Shown here in pieces: positions 9,501-19,600 of a stretch of 60,158 nt of DNA. Source of the DNA: Strigomonas culicis (taxonomy: Eukaryota > Euglenozoa > Kinetoplastea > Trypanosomatida > Trypanosomatidae); contig AUXH01000038.1 of assembly GCA_000482145.1 (NCBI GenBank), positions 1 through 60,158 of the forward strand, read 5' to 3'. The notes under the pieces are model-generated. The model had not been told where the DNA came from and did not search any database. It saw nothing but the letters and a program-made list of their open reading frames with translations. Every line of letters starts with the position of its first letter. Position 1 is the first letter of the stretch. The translations under genes were made by a program, and so were the position numbers.

Positions 9501-12147
9501 TCGGCTTACGCTCGGTGGAGCTCGCCCCGCTGGAGGAGGGCTTCCCGCTGCTGTTGCCGCGGTGCTTCTGACTGCTCGGTCGTGCGGCAGCGGCATCGCT
9601 GGCGCCCTTGCTGTCCTTCATTTTCTTTTTCTCCTTCTGCGAGGCCGACGGGCTCCTGTCCGTCCCACGAGGCGTCGAGGTGGAGGTCGCTGGCTCGGAC
9701 TTCTTCGCGCCCTCCTTGTCACTTGGCTGCGGCCTCTCCTGCGCGCCGCCACGCCGCGCGTTCACACGGTCGTCACGGTCAAACAAATCTTCCTTGATGC
9801 TGATGTTCGAGACGCGCACCCCCCGCGGGGATGCCATGCGCTCCGCCTCCTCGCCTTGCTGCTTCTGCAGGTAGTAGTTCTTCGGGCTGCCGGCCCGCCG
9901 CTCTCGCCGGATGACACTGCCGTGCCGGCCCCCGTCCTCGCCCCCTGCGGCGGAGGGGAGCTCCCCGCTGGGCGTGGCCGCGGCGGCGCGCTGGATGTCA
10001 CTCGACGGGGTGCCAAAGCTCCCACCGCTGCGGTACTTCTTGGTGGAGCCGAAGCTGGCGCTCACCACCTGGAGCGGATCCGCGCCCGTCTCCGGCGGCG
10101 GGCGCGGCTGCGCGAGATCCGCACTCTGTGTGATGGCAGACGGGAGCACAATCTCTCCCGAGTAGGCGCCCGCGTAGGGGGTGCCCACGGTCGTGTGCCG
10201 CTGCTGGTGCGGCGGCGCGTCCGCGTAGTCGTCGTCGTCGTCCTCCTCGTCGTTGCTGCGCACGACCGGGTCCTTGTTGCTCGTGCGGTACATCTGCGTC
10301 GATTCGCCCTCCGACCACGCGTGGTCGCTTTCCTTCGCGTAGTTGCCGTTGCTGGCGGCCGGCGCCTGCTCCGAGGCGCCGGCCTCGATGCGCACCGCGG
10401 CTGGTGCTGGGGGGTCGCGCCCCTCCCCCGACGTGTGGTCCGTCGGCGCCGTCCCCTCGCCGGCGGCGCCGAGGCTGTTGTTGGAGGGCTGCGATGTCTT
10501 GCCCGGCGGGTTGCGTTGCGCGCCCGCGCTGGTGCCGTCGTCCACCGGCTGGTCCGCGGGGATGCCGCCCGTACGGCCGCGAATCGGCGCGCCGGTGTCG
10601 CTGGGGTAGGCGCCGGCACTGGCCTCGTCCTCGCCCACGGACAGCGAGGCGGCGCTCGCGCCGTTGATGACACTGAGTGCGTTAATGCGGTAGCTGTGGC
10701 TGCTCAAGTGTGTGGAGGAGTAGTCCATCGCGGGCGGGTTGGGGAGCAGCGGCGGCTGCACCGGCGCCAGGGCGAGTATGTGTGCGGCGGCCAGCATGGC
10801 GGTGTCGGTCGTCTCGAGCGAGCGACTCGTAAGGAGGTACCGCTGCTGCGCGGCGACGTCGCGCGTGGTCGTGCTCACGACGAAGCTGTCCGCCTGCTGC
10901 TGCGCCGCGTCGAGCGACGGGTGGGGGAGGCGCGCCGCGTCCTTCGCCGGGGTGGGCGCGGAGTCGCTCTGCAGTGTGTAGTCCACGTCGCCGTAGGCGC
11001 CAGGAGGCACGACCGCGTGCTCCGCCGCGGCGGCCTCCTCCCCCCCGGGCTCGTCCGCGCCCCCCGCCGTCATCAGCGCGTCCATGTAGTTCTGGTACGC
11101 CTCGGTGCCCCCGATGGAGAGGGCGCGGTTGCGCGGCTCCTGCGGCACGAAGCTGCTCATGGTGCCGACGGAGGTGCTCTTCTCGCTCTTCACCGCGCCG
11201 CCGGCGCACGACGACAGCCGCTTCGCCGGCAGGGGCTCGCACGTCGTCCCGCGGCTGGGGCTGCCGCTGTCCACGATGATGCTGTCCGCCACGCCGTCGC
11301 TCGTGTTCGGGTTGGGGAGGTGCGTCTGCGGCGGGTAGGCCACAGGGCAGCGCGACAGGTGGCTCTGGCTGCTGCCGCGGTTGAGGGTGTTGAGTGTGCT
11401 GGCCTGCACGCCCGTGCTCGCTATGAACGCGCTGACGGAGGTGGCGAGAATGGTAGGAAAGGTCCGCTCCTGCGTGGAGGGGTGGCTACCGCTCGCGTCG
11501 CCGCTGAGCTGCTGCGGGTCCGGCTCCTGCCCCGCCTCCCTGTCAGTGCCCGCATGGGTGTTCTCGACGGGCGGCAGGGAGATGCCCACGACGCCGGCCT
11601 TGGCCGCTGCCACGGTGGCGGCAGGCATGTAGTAGTGGTAGTGTGCGGGCCCCGCGCCACTCACGGAGGTGGTGAAGACGGAGGGCGTCGTGACGGAGGC
11701 GTCGTAGGTGGTGACGCAGCTGCTGTTGCGGTTCGGCAACCGGTTGGTACCAGACGGTGTCTCGTCCACCTGATTCGGAGGAGTGACCGTCGGCACTCGG
11801 ATGGGCGACGGCAGGTTATGCATGCTGCTTCGTGGGCCATCGCCCCGTCCGTGTTGCTGCTGCTGCTGCTGCCGCGAGAGCGCCGCGACACGCCCGGTCA
11901 GCTGCTGGTACAGATTGGCGTTGTTGGCAACGTAGTGATGAACCCCGTTCGTCGTGGAGCCGCTCGGCTTTTCCTTGGTCGTCGGATTGGTGCTACTGTC
12001 CTTGTTGCGCTCGTCGGTAAACGCCTCAATCGCGGTGCCGGAGTCTACAAATCGGTCTGGCGTTTGTTCACCCTCAATCGTGCTATTGATGGGCTGCGGA
12101 TGCGGTGGCGACGGTGAATCAACATTTTCGTGTGAATTCGTAGACAT
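6520..12147 (-). CDS. Large disordered and coiled-coil protein of unknown function, 1875 aa
   Basis: No family recognised. Residues 1 to about 1070 are Ser/Thr/Pro/Ala/Gly-rich and probably disordered, with a short Gln run near residue 95, an acidic Asp run near 637, and Lys/Arg-rich stretches around 850-1060. From about residue 1075 to 1700 the sequence becomes strongly helical and charged (for example ALQLARDEEREQEHAF and YENERQMYQADNQNYRSQ), consistent with several coiled-coil segments. The last 150 residues are Asn/Ser-rich with an Asn run near 1846-1850. The architecture resembles cytoskeleton-associated or scaffold proteins of trypanosomatids, but that is only a resemblance. The start is the ATG at 12145-12147, immediately preceded by AG. 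The plus strand carries a very long antisense open frame, a by-product of GC-biased codon use. Confidence 0.88.
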   Translation of the reverse strand: MSTNSHENVDSPSPPHPQPINSTIEGEQTPDRFVDSGTAIEAFTDERNKDSSTNPTTKEKPSGSTTNGVHHYVANNANLYQQLTGRVAALSRQQQQQQHGRGDGPRSSMHNLPSPIRVPTVTPPNQVDETPSGTNRLPNRNSSCVTTYDASVTTPSVFTTSVSGAGPAHYHYYMPAATVAAAKAGVVGISLPPVENTHAGTDREAGQEPDPQQLSGDASGSHPSTQERTFPTILATSVSAFIASTGVQASTLNTLNRGSSQSHLSRCPVAYPPQTHLPNPNTSDGVADSIIVDSGSPSRGTTCEPLPAKRLSSCAGGAVKSEKSTSVGTMSSFVPQEPRNRALSIGGTEAYQNYMDALMTAGGADEPGGEEAAAAEHAVVPPGAYGDVDYTLQSDSAPTPAKDAARLPHPSLDAAQQQADSFVVSTTTRDVAAQQRYLLTSRSLETTDTAMLAAAHILALAPVQPPLLPNPPAMDYSSTHLSSHSYRINALSVINGASAASLSVGEDEASAGAYPSDTGAPIRGRTGGIPADQPVDDGTSAGAQRNPPGKTSQPSNNSLGAAGEGTAPTDHTSGEGRDPPAPAAVRIEAGASEQAPAASNGNYAKESDHAWSEGESTQMYRTSNKDPVVRSNDEEDDDDDYADAPPHQQRHTTVGTPYAGAYSGEIVLPSAITQSADLAQPRPPPETGADPLQVVSASFGSTKKYRSGGSFGTPSSDIQRAAAATPSGELPSAAGGEDGGRHGSVIRRERRAGSPKNYYLQKQQGEEAERMASPRGVRVSNISIKEDLFDRDDRVNARRGGAQERPQPSDKEGAKKSEPATSTSTPRGTDRSPSASQKEKKKMKDSKGASDAAAARPSSQKHRGNSSGKPSSSGASSTERKPSCAEGGDGAGPLPPTSTGVALPALPDPAAGTPGSAGHKKRRSVEPLELAPLSTEAHDNGNLPASTLFSCEVPAGVLTDDDYASHHRLTVSPSSNVFAMDFLTRNDRPRAEASPHRATDARDASRRRSEAREKAPPKTALPMLAKSKLKKSARGSARASTQAKPPAAGGSKKNAGAKQKNKKGNTATAKPHAAEPREDSALQLARDEEREQEHAFRRNVVKLLRDEAGAREAYIAECHTGRQALQQLADTLTIRQLKAQGKAAQERHAAEKAQLWGMLQAERSAYHALLDKVQNAMDSLYENERQMYQADNQNYRSQRDANSLSNMMSLDEQDNPTTMSAEYQNIVLNGQKENVEKLQAVRTSLQRYKASVGDLTDPTTSGKRESPQVLLLKQKEDADVLSKTFDMLQNTIQSIFAVSGDKLNYYKVKVNAQNEFILSNAHKLLTTGKEEAKRSARPMLGTGEDSDDALFALLASPAMNDTSSTAVPSLHGMELPPAAADRDAQKPLHPDVARVTERLTNRLNVFMNEVRVTLRTMRKANEANLRQLVEESEKRFVHMKVRSDEETGVSRPLFHGTNAQQVERYLDERAYMDAFLSKNETVLKEQNRLLLTVQDELLQLYRRQERSVADAQRTSFFLIPTGSSGEANAYNRQLEAMTRKELRELLYYLTSPSVSEVPVGTAHRGSVKTDATDRTGEEEQPRATHSGEANTVRIMEYLDAYSRPTTDRGGDTHADDDAERQREEEEVEAVRELLAALHEKGILRGDQVDKKKRMTGSTAGEGKATMNTLWDSDTTNRDSAGESLADIIYDLVGRYDVCMSLTENDLRRHDSKQKDSAGTLRSLQSIRQRYLGTAQPSLNITASVVPSALQFAATVNHASHQKNKMDTAPTITAAANDQSSSEKNERLPFFASRRTVAADLTFPDPQASKLTSINRPNYNNNHSSEKNASSNPYYIRSFHQAENTRNNNNNNKDAITTGASRRVVYSAAIMRPEKM

Positions 12148-12168
12148 CTAAGCCAACGTTTTGTATTG

Positions 12169-12193
12169 TATATATATATATATATATATATAT
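12169..12193. repeat. (TA)12 microsatellite in a 5' UTR
   Basis: Alternating TA beginning 22 bp upstream of the ATG of the 1875-aa gene. If the acceptor is at 12262-12263, the repeat would be inside the mature 5' UTR and could form a weak hairpin near the start codon. Confidence 0.9.
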
Positions 12194-12261
12194 CAACAGA
12201 CTAAACAACTTTTTGTTTTGTTTCGTTCCCTTATCTTCTCGTTCGTGTGGTATTCAAAACT

Positions 12262-12284
12262 CTACAACGTCGAAAAAAAAAAAA
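12262..12284 (-). other. Possible spliced-leader acceptor of the 1875-aa gene
   Basis: A run of 12 T on the transcribed strand, then CGACGTTGT and AG at 12262-12263. Other AGs lie nearer the ATG, one directly abutting it, so the exact site is uncertain. Confidence 0.4.
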
Positions 12285-12754
12285 GCAAACCAATATCCAC
12301 AAAAGAAATACGAAAAGTAAATTCAACCGTGAGAAAAAAGTGACGTATACATACAAATCTAACAGAGAAATATCATATGTTTACAAACAGCCGAAAACCA
12401 AAAAAAAAAGTAGTGTTGGAGATAAAGAGAGAGTGAGTGATGCATTTGATTGCTTGATAAAACGAGAGTATGGAAGTAGCACGCAACAGCAGTAAACCAT
12501 TGTTGATGGGAGAGCAAGTAGTTTCGCTTTAACCTTCAACTATCTTTTTTTTTGTTTATACAATTATAATATCAATGAGAACAACCGAATCCAAATAAAG
12601 AAACAAACAAAACAGTAAATATTACAATTTTTATAATGACTTTTGTTTCCAACAGGTCTAGATCGTTTGAAAATAGTTAAAACAAAAAACAAAACAAAAA
12701 AAAGTACACTAATGATAAAGGAAGAAGAGCATTTTATAAAAAAGAAACACTAAT

Positions 12755-15704
12755 TTAGTAGACCTTTTGTCCGTCCACAATTAAACAATGAATTTTAACG
12801 TTTTTCTTCCGCAACTGAAACCGAACCTCCTTTTTCAACTTGTTATTCTCGTCATACAAGCTGTCAAATCCACCCCCACCGCTGCCATGTGCACTATTGC
12901 TCTTCCTTTCGTTCTTATGGATGGTGAAGCGCTCGGCCATAGTGATGAGGTCCAGCGGGTGCAGGCTCTCGTCGCTGTGTTCGATGAGCAGCGTCTGTCG
13001 CGTGCAGTACCGCGGCAGCGGCGGGATGGCGATGTAGTGCTGGCGCGCGGGGCTCCCCCCGTCCGCCCCCTTCTTGCTGCCGCCGCGGGCGTGCGTGGCG
13101 GCGCGCGCGCGGTGGCGCCTGCCGTCGCCCGCCGCACCGAGCCGCGCCTCCTCCGTGCCCTCCAGCGTCTCCAGCATCCACGCCTTCTCCTGCGCCCTGG
13201 CGGCCGCCGTGGGGGCTGTGCCGGCCGCTGCCGGCAGCGGCGGCGGCAGCCGCAGCGGGCGCGCCTGTGCGAAGTAGTCGCGCAGGAAGTCGGCCTCATC
13301 GCAGCGGCCGCCGAGCGCCGCCTCGCGGCGCGGGGCGCAGGTCGCGTGGACGGTGAGCAGCGGCGTGATCGCGAAGGGGTACGAGAAGAGCATGAAGTCC
13401 GTGCGGTACTTGGTGTCAATCTCCGCCAGGTGCTGCGGCGTCAGCGACCGCGGCGTCGTGTCGAAGTCGCTGCTGAGGCCGTGGCCGCGCCGGGGCGGCC
13501 AGGCGCCGCGGTCGCCCAGCGCGGGGTCGTCCTCGTCGTCGTGGTCGGCGGCGTCCGCGCCGGCCGGCTGCCCCTCCGCCGCGCCCGGTGCCTCTTCCAC
13601 CTGCCGCCGCAGGGCGTGTCCGGGCGGAAGCGCGTCACGGCGCAGCGGGGCGGGCACGCCGCCGGCGCTGTCCTCCGCCGCGCGGCGCGGCTCCCCGCCG
13701 CCGCCGCCGGCGGGTCGGCTGTTCTGCTTCGCGACGGCGATCTTCACAGACGCGATGATGTTCGCGGCGGTGGAGGGAAGCTGCCGCACATCGATGCTGT
13801 CCGCCGCCGCGGCGGGCGTGGCATCCGGCGCGGGGTGCACCGCGTCCGTCTCGCGGATGCTGCGGTACAGCGCGGCGAGAATGTCGCCCGCCTCCTTCGT
13901 GCCGCCGGCGCCGTGCACAATCACGGTGAACTCATCCGTGCGGTTGCCGGCCCGGCTGGCGCCGTCGGCCGCGAGGTCTGCCTGCTTCGGTCCCAGGCGC
14001 GCGGCCGCCTTCCCCCTGCGGCCGCTGCGTGGCTCGACGGGGCTGCTGGCCCCCTCCCCCCCCTCCGCCCCGCCGGCGCCCAGCGCCAGCGAGGGCTTCG
14101 TACTCGTGGCGGAGGAGTTGAGGAAGACGCGGGTGATGGCGTGGTAGAAGCAAGGGATGCGGCTGTAGCGCATCTGGGTCCACTCCGCGTACCGCAGCGC
14201 CTCCTTCTGCCACTGCTGCAGCGCAGCCAGCCGCTCCGGAATGCTGAGCAGGGGCGTCCGCGGCGGCGCGCTCGCCGCGGCCGCGACCTGCTTCTTCATG
14301 TTGCGCACCTTTTTGCTGCTCGGGCCCTTCGCGTCCGTGCCGCTGGCGAGCGGCTGCTGCTGTTCCTCCTGCTTCATGGCGTGGTAAATGTTTGGCAGCT
14401 GCAGCTCCGGCGGTGGCACGAGCTGCTCCATGTCGCGGACCATGATGGAGAGGCTGTGGTTTGCCACGTCCTCGACCAGCACCCGCTGCCGGATGTCTTC
14501 ATAATAGTCCGCGTGAGCGTCAGCGAAGAAATCCTGCTGCCGCCGCACCGCGTCCTTGCCATGGTCAGCATCTTCCTCCCCCTCTTCCTCCTCCAGCGGC
14601 CGGTCAAAGGCGTTGAGCGGCGCCGCGGTGGCCGCGGCAGCCCCCGCGCCCGCCGGCTGCTGCTTCAGCGCCTGGTAGTAATGATATAAGTCGAGATCGG
14701 CCTTGTTCATCTCGCGAATAAAGCGGTTCACATCCTTTTTCGGCGCGAGCGGGATGGTGGAGAAGAAGGATGCCATGGAGTCCGATATCATGAAGAGTTT
14801 GGTCGCGATGGCGCGCTCGGCAATCACACGTGCCTCCTCATCCGCTTCCATGTCGGCCGCCGCCTTTCCACGCGCCGGCGGTGCGGCGACCGGATGGGCC
14901 TTGGGCGAGGGGCTGGTGGCCGGCGCAGCTGCGGCAGCCGTGGCGGCGGCGGCGGCTGGCGGTGACGGGAGGCGAGCGGCGCTCTTGGCGGCGGCGGCGG
15001 GCCTTTCACCTTTGCCTCTCTTCTTCTCCTCGCCCCCCTTCGCCGCCTTGCCACCCGTGGCGCGCTGCTTCGTCTTAACCTTCTTGCCGCCCGAGCACGC
15101 GGCGGCACCGGCTACGGGGGTGCTGGCACCCGCGGGCTCTGCTGGCGCCGGGGGGCGTGGGCGCGGCCGGCGTGCTGCTGCGCGCCATGCGACTATTGCC
15201 ACCGGTGCGGCTGCTGCCCTTCGGCGGTGGGAGGGCGGCGGCGGCCCGGCCCCCGTCCCGCCGCGCGGGTCCCTCCGTCGGCAACGAAACGTTCTCCATC
15301 GCGACGGAGAGGGTGATGTCGCTGATGTCAATGTTCCGGACATGCATGCGGTCGGGCTTCGCCGCGGCGGCTGGGGGCTGGGGCGCGGCCGCGGTCGTTC
15401 GCTTGCGGAGGTTCCTGGGCCGCCGCTTCTTCTTCATGGACAGCGTCTCTGCCGCCGCCAAGGGCGCGGCGATCGCCGGGCCGCCGCCAGCCGCGCCGGG
15501 CGACTCTTTCCCCTCCTTGCTGGCGGCGCCGGCTGTGGCGCTGTGGCCCTCGATCTTCTCGGAGTACTCTTTTCGGCGCACGGGGGTCCGTGTGAGGAGC
15601 CCGCGTCTCGCAACGGTGAGGGCCGTGAGACGACAGAGGAGACTATGTGGATACGGGCCTGTCGCTGTGGTGGCTAAGGCATAGGGAGCAAAAACTCTTT
15701 TCAT
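12755..15704 (-). pseudogene. Unknown protein gene with one apparent frame break, about 982 codons
   Basis: Two overlapping frames form one gene. The 5' frame opens with ATG at 15704 behind a good pyrimidine tract and reads real-looking protein (for example DRMHVRNIDISDITLSV) to about 15155. The 3' frame reads the rest, from the Pro/Ala linker to the stop at 12755. Dropping one C from the C6 run at 15150-15155 joins them within a Pro/Ala-rich linker. The product would be basic and disordered for about 270 residues, then have helical blocks (EARVIAERAIATKLFMISDS; FFADAHADYYEDIRQRV; WQKEALRYAEWTQMRYSRI) and a conserved-looking C-terminus (DTKYRTDFMLFSYPFAITPL; LPRYCTRQTLLIEHSDE). I recognise no family. 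A homopolymer sequencing error is as likely as a true lesion, because over 800 downstream codons stay open. Confidence 0.7.
15150..15155 (-). other. Putative one-base insertion in a C6 run (frame break)
   Basis: Removing one C restores a continuous frame (AAPTPPAPAEPAG) across the junction between the two overlapping ORFs. Confidence 0.65.
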
Positions 15705-15766
15705 TTTCTTTTCTAGTGTGTATAATGTTTTTTGCTTTTACTTCCCTATGGCGTACGTGGAAAGCA

Positions 15767-15825
15767 CTGTGAACGGTAACGGTAAGGACGATGATTAGTA
15801 AAAGTAGAAAACGAAAAAGAGGGTC
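15767..15825 (-). other. Predicted spliced-leader acceptor of the broken gene
   Basis: The transcribed strand has a long pyrimidine-rich stretch (CCCTCTTTTTCGTTTTCTAC and onward) ending in CACAG at 15767-15768, giving a 5' UTR of about 62 nt before the ATG at 15704. Confidence 0.65.
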
Positions 15826-15952
15826 TTTCAAACCTTGAAGTCCCTTGTTTCTCTTTCGCTCGAACTAGCTGAGTTCGTTTCCGTTTTGTTTTCGTTACAC
15901 GCTCTATATCAAGAGAGAATTCTTTTGGTTCGTATCGTGCTCTATGAGATGA

Positions 15953-15979
<27 letters not shown>
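15953..15979. repeat. (AT)n microsatellite
   Basis: About 13 AT units in the spacer upstream of the broken gene. Confidence 0.9.
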
Positions 15980-15985
<6 letters not shown>

Positions 15986-16489
15986 GGGATATGTGTGTGT
16001 TTACTGGAAAACAAAAAAGAAACAGTATAAAATAATACAGTAAAAACGTTTATAGCAATTGTTCCTTTTTTTTTTCCTTTTAAGGTAATCAGCTACTTCT
16101 TAGTATTAAAAAATACAAAGAAAAAGGAAAAAAAAAAGAACTGTGCGGCGAGACGTCCTATCAGGCACACAATCAGCACTATTTAACTGTCGATTGTCTA
16201 TTGTATGGCAAAAATAAAAACCCGAATAAAGTAAATATAAAAAATAAAAACGAACAGACTATACAAAGAAAGTCGTTTAACAACAACAACAACAAAAATA
16301 ATAAGAAAAAAAAATGACAACAATTACTCTCAACAAACAATACTGCCTGTCGGTAACCTACCTATATGTATATATGTATATCTGGGCTAATGGAATAGAT
16401 AGATAGATAGAGAGAAAGAGAGGAGAAAAGTGCTATAAAAAAGCAATGAGGGAACAACGTAGTATATATCGCGGATCAACAGGATCTCG

Positions 16490-16490
<1 letters not shown>

Positions 16491-16518
<28 letters not shown>
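16491..16518. repeat. (CA)14 microsatellite
   Basis: Fourteen CA units about 110 bp after the stop codon of the Sfi1-like gene; a GT tract in that gene's 3' UTR. Confidence 0.95.
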
Positions 16519-16520
<2 letters not shown>

Positions 16521-16626
16521 TATTTTTGTTTCTTTCATTAACAAAAAAAGTAAACCGAACATATAGAAGTGTATAATGTACAATAAGTAAAACACAGTTT
16601 CTTTTTTTCACTTTTTCATTCCGCGG

Positions 16627-19600
16627 CTAGCACAGGTCGGCGGTGGACAGAGACCGATACACCGCCCCGCCCTCCGCCACACTGGTGCCCGGAGACCGCT
16701 CGATGGGGGTCAGCGCCAGCGCGATACTGGACGGCGGGGACCGCGTGAAGAGCTGCGGTGGGCGCGCTGGCGGTGTCACCGCGACCACGTGGATGCCAGT
16801 AGAAGGCGGCGGTGTCGTTTGCGCTTTGGTCGGTGAGCGTTGCGGGTGCGCACGGGCGTCCCCCGGTGGGTGCTGTTTCATCTTTCCGCCATGAGGGCGC
16901 GGGCGTGCGGCAGCAGCAGCCCTGTTCAGCGAGGAGATGGTGGGCCGCATTGTGTGGGAGGTCTGCCGCGGCTCCTGGACGCTGTTCGCGGCGGTGGTCG
17001 TGGCGCTGTTGCTACCGCCGCTGGAGGCGGGACGGAGGCCGGCCTTGGCGCCTATCGTCGCCGCGCGTGGCCCCACCCGCGGCGACGGGGCAGCGTAGCG
17101 CGCCGAAAGGTCCTCCGGTCGGTGTGCCGCTCTCACGGGTTTGGTGCGCTTATTCGTGCCTTTCTGTTCTGTTGGCGCGGGTGGCGGTGCTGTCTCTTCA
17201 GCGGACGGCGCCACCCGCTGCGGTGAGTGAAGCGCCGCAGAGACGTTGAGGCCATCGGCGCGGAGTGGAACCGACAAGGCGTGCCGCGCGGTGCGACGGG
17301 CGCCCGGGGTGGCGCCCGGCGGCTGCGCCGGCGACTCCGGTGCGTGTTGTGGCAGTGGCGCATTCTTCCGCTCGCGCGTTTCATAGCCCTGGTACAGCGA
17401 ACCCGTGATATGGCTGTACCACGCTGGAGGGTCGCGCCCGCTCGGCTTCGCGGCGACGGCGGTTTCGCTGTTGTGGAGTTCGCTCCCATCAAGCGGACCG
17501 AGTGCGGTGTGAAAGACATTGCGCCTTCGCACGACATCGCCGTTTTCCTTCTCTTCTTTGGTCTCAACCACCACTACCTTTTCCTCCGCGGAGAGTGGCG
17601 TGGTGGTGAGGGGCGACCGGCGCCGCGCGGCGCGGTGGGCAAGCGGGGCTGTGGCGGCGGCACGTGTCTGGGTCTGCTGTGCGGCGCGCGCGCGCGTGGT
17701 TTCCCACAGCAGCCGCTCCGCACCCAGCAGCCCGCTGCTGCCCCCTCGGGGTGCTGCTGCCACCGCCGCCGCGTGGGGTGCGTGGGACGGCTGATCCGGT
17801 CGGCGGCTCTTGGCCACCCCTTCAAGGTTTCGGTTTGCGTCGTCCACGAGTAGGCGTGCCGTGGTCGCGTTCAGGCCGGGCGGCAGTCGCCGCCGCGCAT
17901 CGACCTGGTGGTGCCGACGCAGGACATACGCGGCGCGCCAGTGATAAAAGGCCTTGGCGGCACACCGTTGCGCGTAGAAGCCATCGGCCACCGCTTCGCG
18001 CCGGCGCTGCTCCGCCTGCTGCCACTCCAGCACGCGCACACGGTACCGGCGATCGCGCCAGATGCGGAAGCACCGTTTTTCTAAAAAGGAAAAGTAGAGA
18101 CTCTCCGCAAACTCCAGCATGTCATGCTTCAAAATGACCTCGAGCTCCGCCCGCTGCTTCCATCGCTGAAAACAGTCCGTCAGCACGTTCTGATCCCGCT
18201 GCGCCGTCCATTCGGCCTCCTTGTTTCGCATCTCCCACCGCGCCTTCCAGCGGTCCAGGCAGCGCTGCATCGTGTTGCGCTGCAGCAGACTGTGCAGGTT
18301 CTCTTCACACGCGCGGTACAGAACGCGCACCTCATACCGCCTTAGCCAGCGGTCCATTGAGGTCCGCAACCGATGCCGCGCCGCGCCGGCACAGGCCGCC
18401 GGCGCGACGGCACCCCGCGCCTGCCGCTCTCGGCGCCAGGTGGCAAAGCAGCGGCGGAGCAGCATCCGGTCGCGCTGGGCATCCGCCTTCGCGACCACAG
18501 CGTGTTGATACGCTGTCTTGGCCCTCCACTGCTGCAGCACGTGGCGCCGTGCGAGCGCTGCCTGCCAGCGGTCGGCCGCCTGCTGCTGCCACTTTCGCTT
18601 CCATCGGGCCCAGCACACGTGGACGAGCTGAGAGGGGTTGTGGTTCGTCAGCAGCGAGAGCACCGGCACCCATTTTCGGTTGGCTTCCCGCGGCGTGCGA
18701 AGGACGTCCCCCCTGTCCCCATTATTACCGACCGGAGAAGGCCACAGGGATTCTTCGAGCGTAACCGAAACACTACTCTGATCCATCGCAGCCACTGGGT
18801 CCACAGTAGAGAGCCGCCGCTGGCACCACCGAAGCTGCAGGGCCCGCCTCATGTGCTGCCACGCACGCCGACCAAGGGTCGCGCGCTGAAAGCCTCTCAC
18901 CTGCGTGGCTTGCCGCCACCGTGAAAAGCAGCTCGTGAAGCTCTCCTGCTCCTTCCGCAGCAGCCATGCGGCGCACGTGACGTCCATCTCTGTCCCCTTC
19001 GCCCTCTCACGATGGCTGCTGTACAGGTGCAGCCAGTGATGCCACACGCACTGCACCTGCCGCTCCGCCGCACGCTTGCGCATGTACGCAACGGCAAGGC
19101 GCGTGTACAGCCGCCTGTCGCGCCAGTGGTAAAAGACAGCCCGCTGCAGTTGGAGCTTCCGCTCTCCCTTCCCCTCCTTCTGGGTCACCGTCTGCTGCCG
19201 GTACACTTGGAGGGCCCCGTCAAAGTTGCTGTCGTTGATATCCGCACGGGTGTGCGAGGACGACTGGTCCATCGCTTCCTCCAGCGTGGGCCGCAGCGAG
19301 CGGCAGGTGGGCGAGCGATCCGCCACGGCGGTCTGTGTCTGCGTGTGGACGAGAGAGACCTCTTTATTGCCCACCGCGTCGTGTGCCCGGTCGGCGCGGT
19401 CACCGCCGCCGCTTTCCGCTACTCGCGTGGCATCGCTCTTTGTGTCGGCAGCTTCGCGAGGAGGTGGGGTGGGTGGCGCAGCAGCCCCCGCGTCCTCCAC
19501 TTGGGCCCCTCCCATTGGCTGCTTGGTGGAGCTGCCATAGCGTATCGCCGTCCGCATGAGGGGCGGCGGTGGAGAGTCGTTCGCCTTCACCACGGCCCCC

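Larger units (their letters stand above)
12148..12754. other. Intergenic region, 607 bp
   Basis: 3' UTR of the broken gene at 12755-15704 and 5' UTR of the 1875-aa gene. Very AT-rich, with a TA repeat close to the downstream start codon and poly(A) runs. No gene seen. Confidence 0.6.
15705..16626. other. Intergenic region, 922 bp
   Basis: 5' UTR of the broken gene, then the 3' UTR of the Sfi1-like gene. Very AT-rich, with AT, GATA and CA simple repeats and many A runs. No gene or RNA gene seen. Confidence 0.6.

Noticed and set aside
9334..12117. 927-codon open frame on the plus strand over the 1875-aa gene
   Set aside because: Arg/Val/Leu-rich shadow of a GC-biased gene. No acceptor or composition border fits it, and the minus-strand frame explains the region fully.
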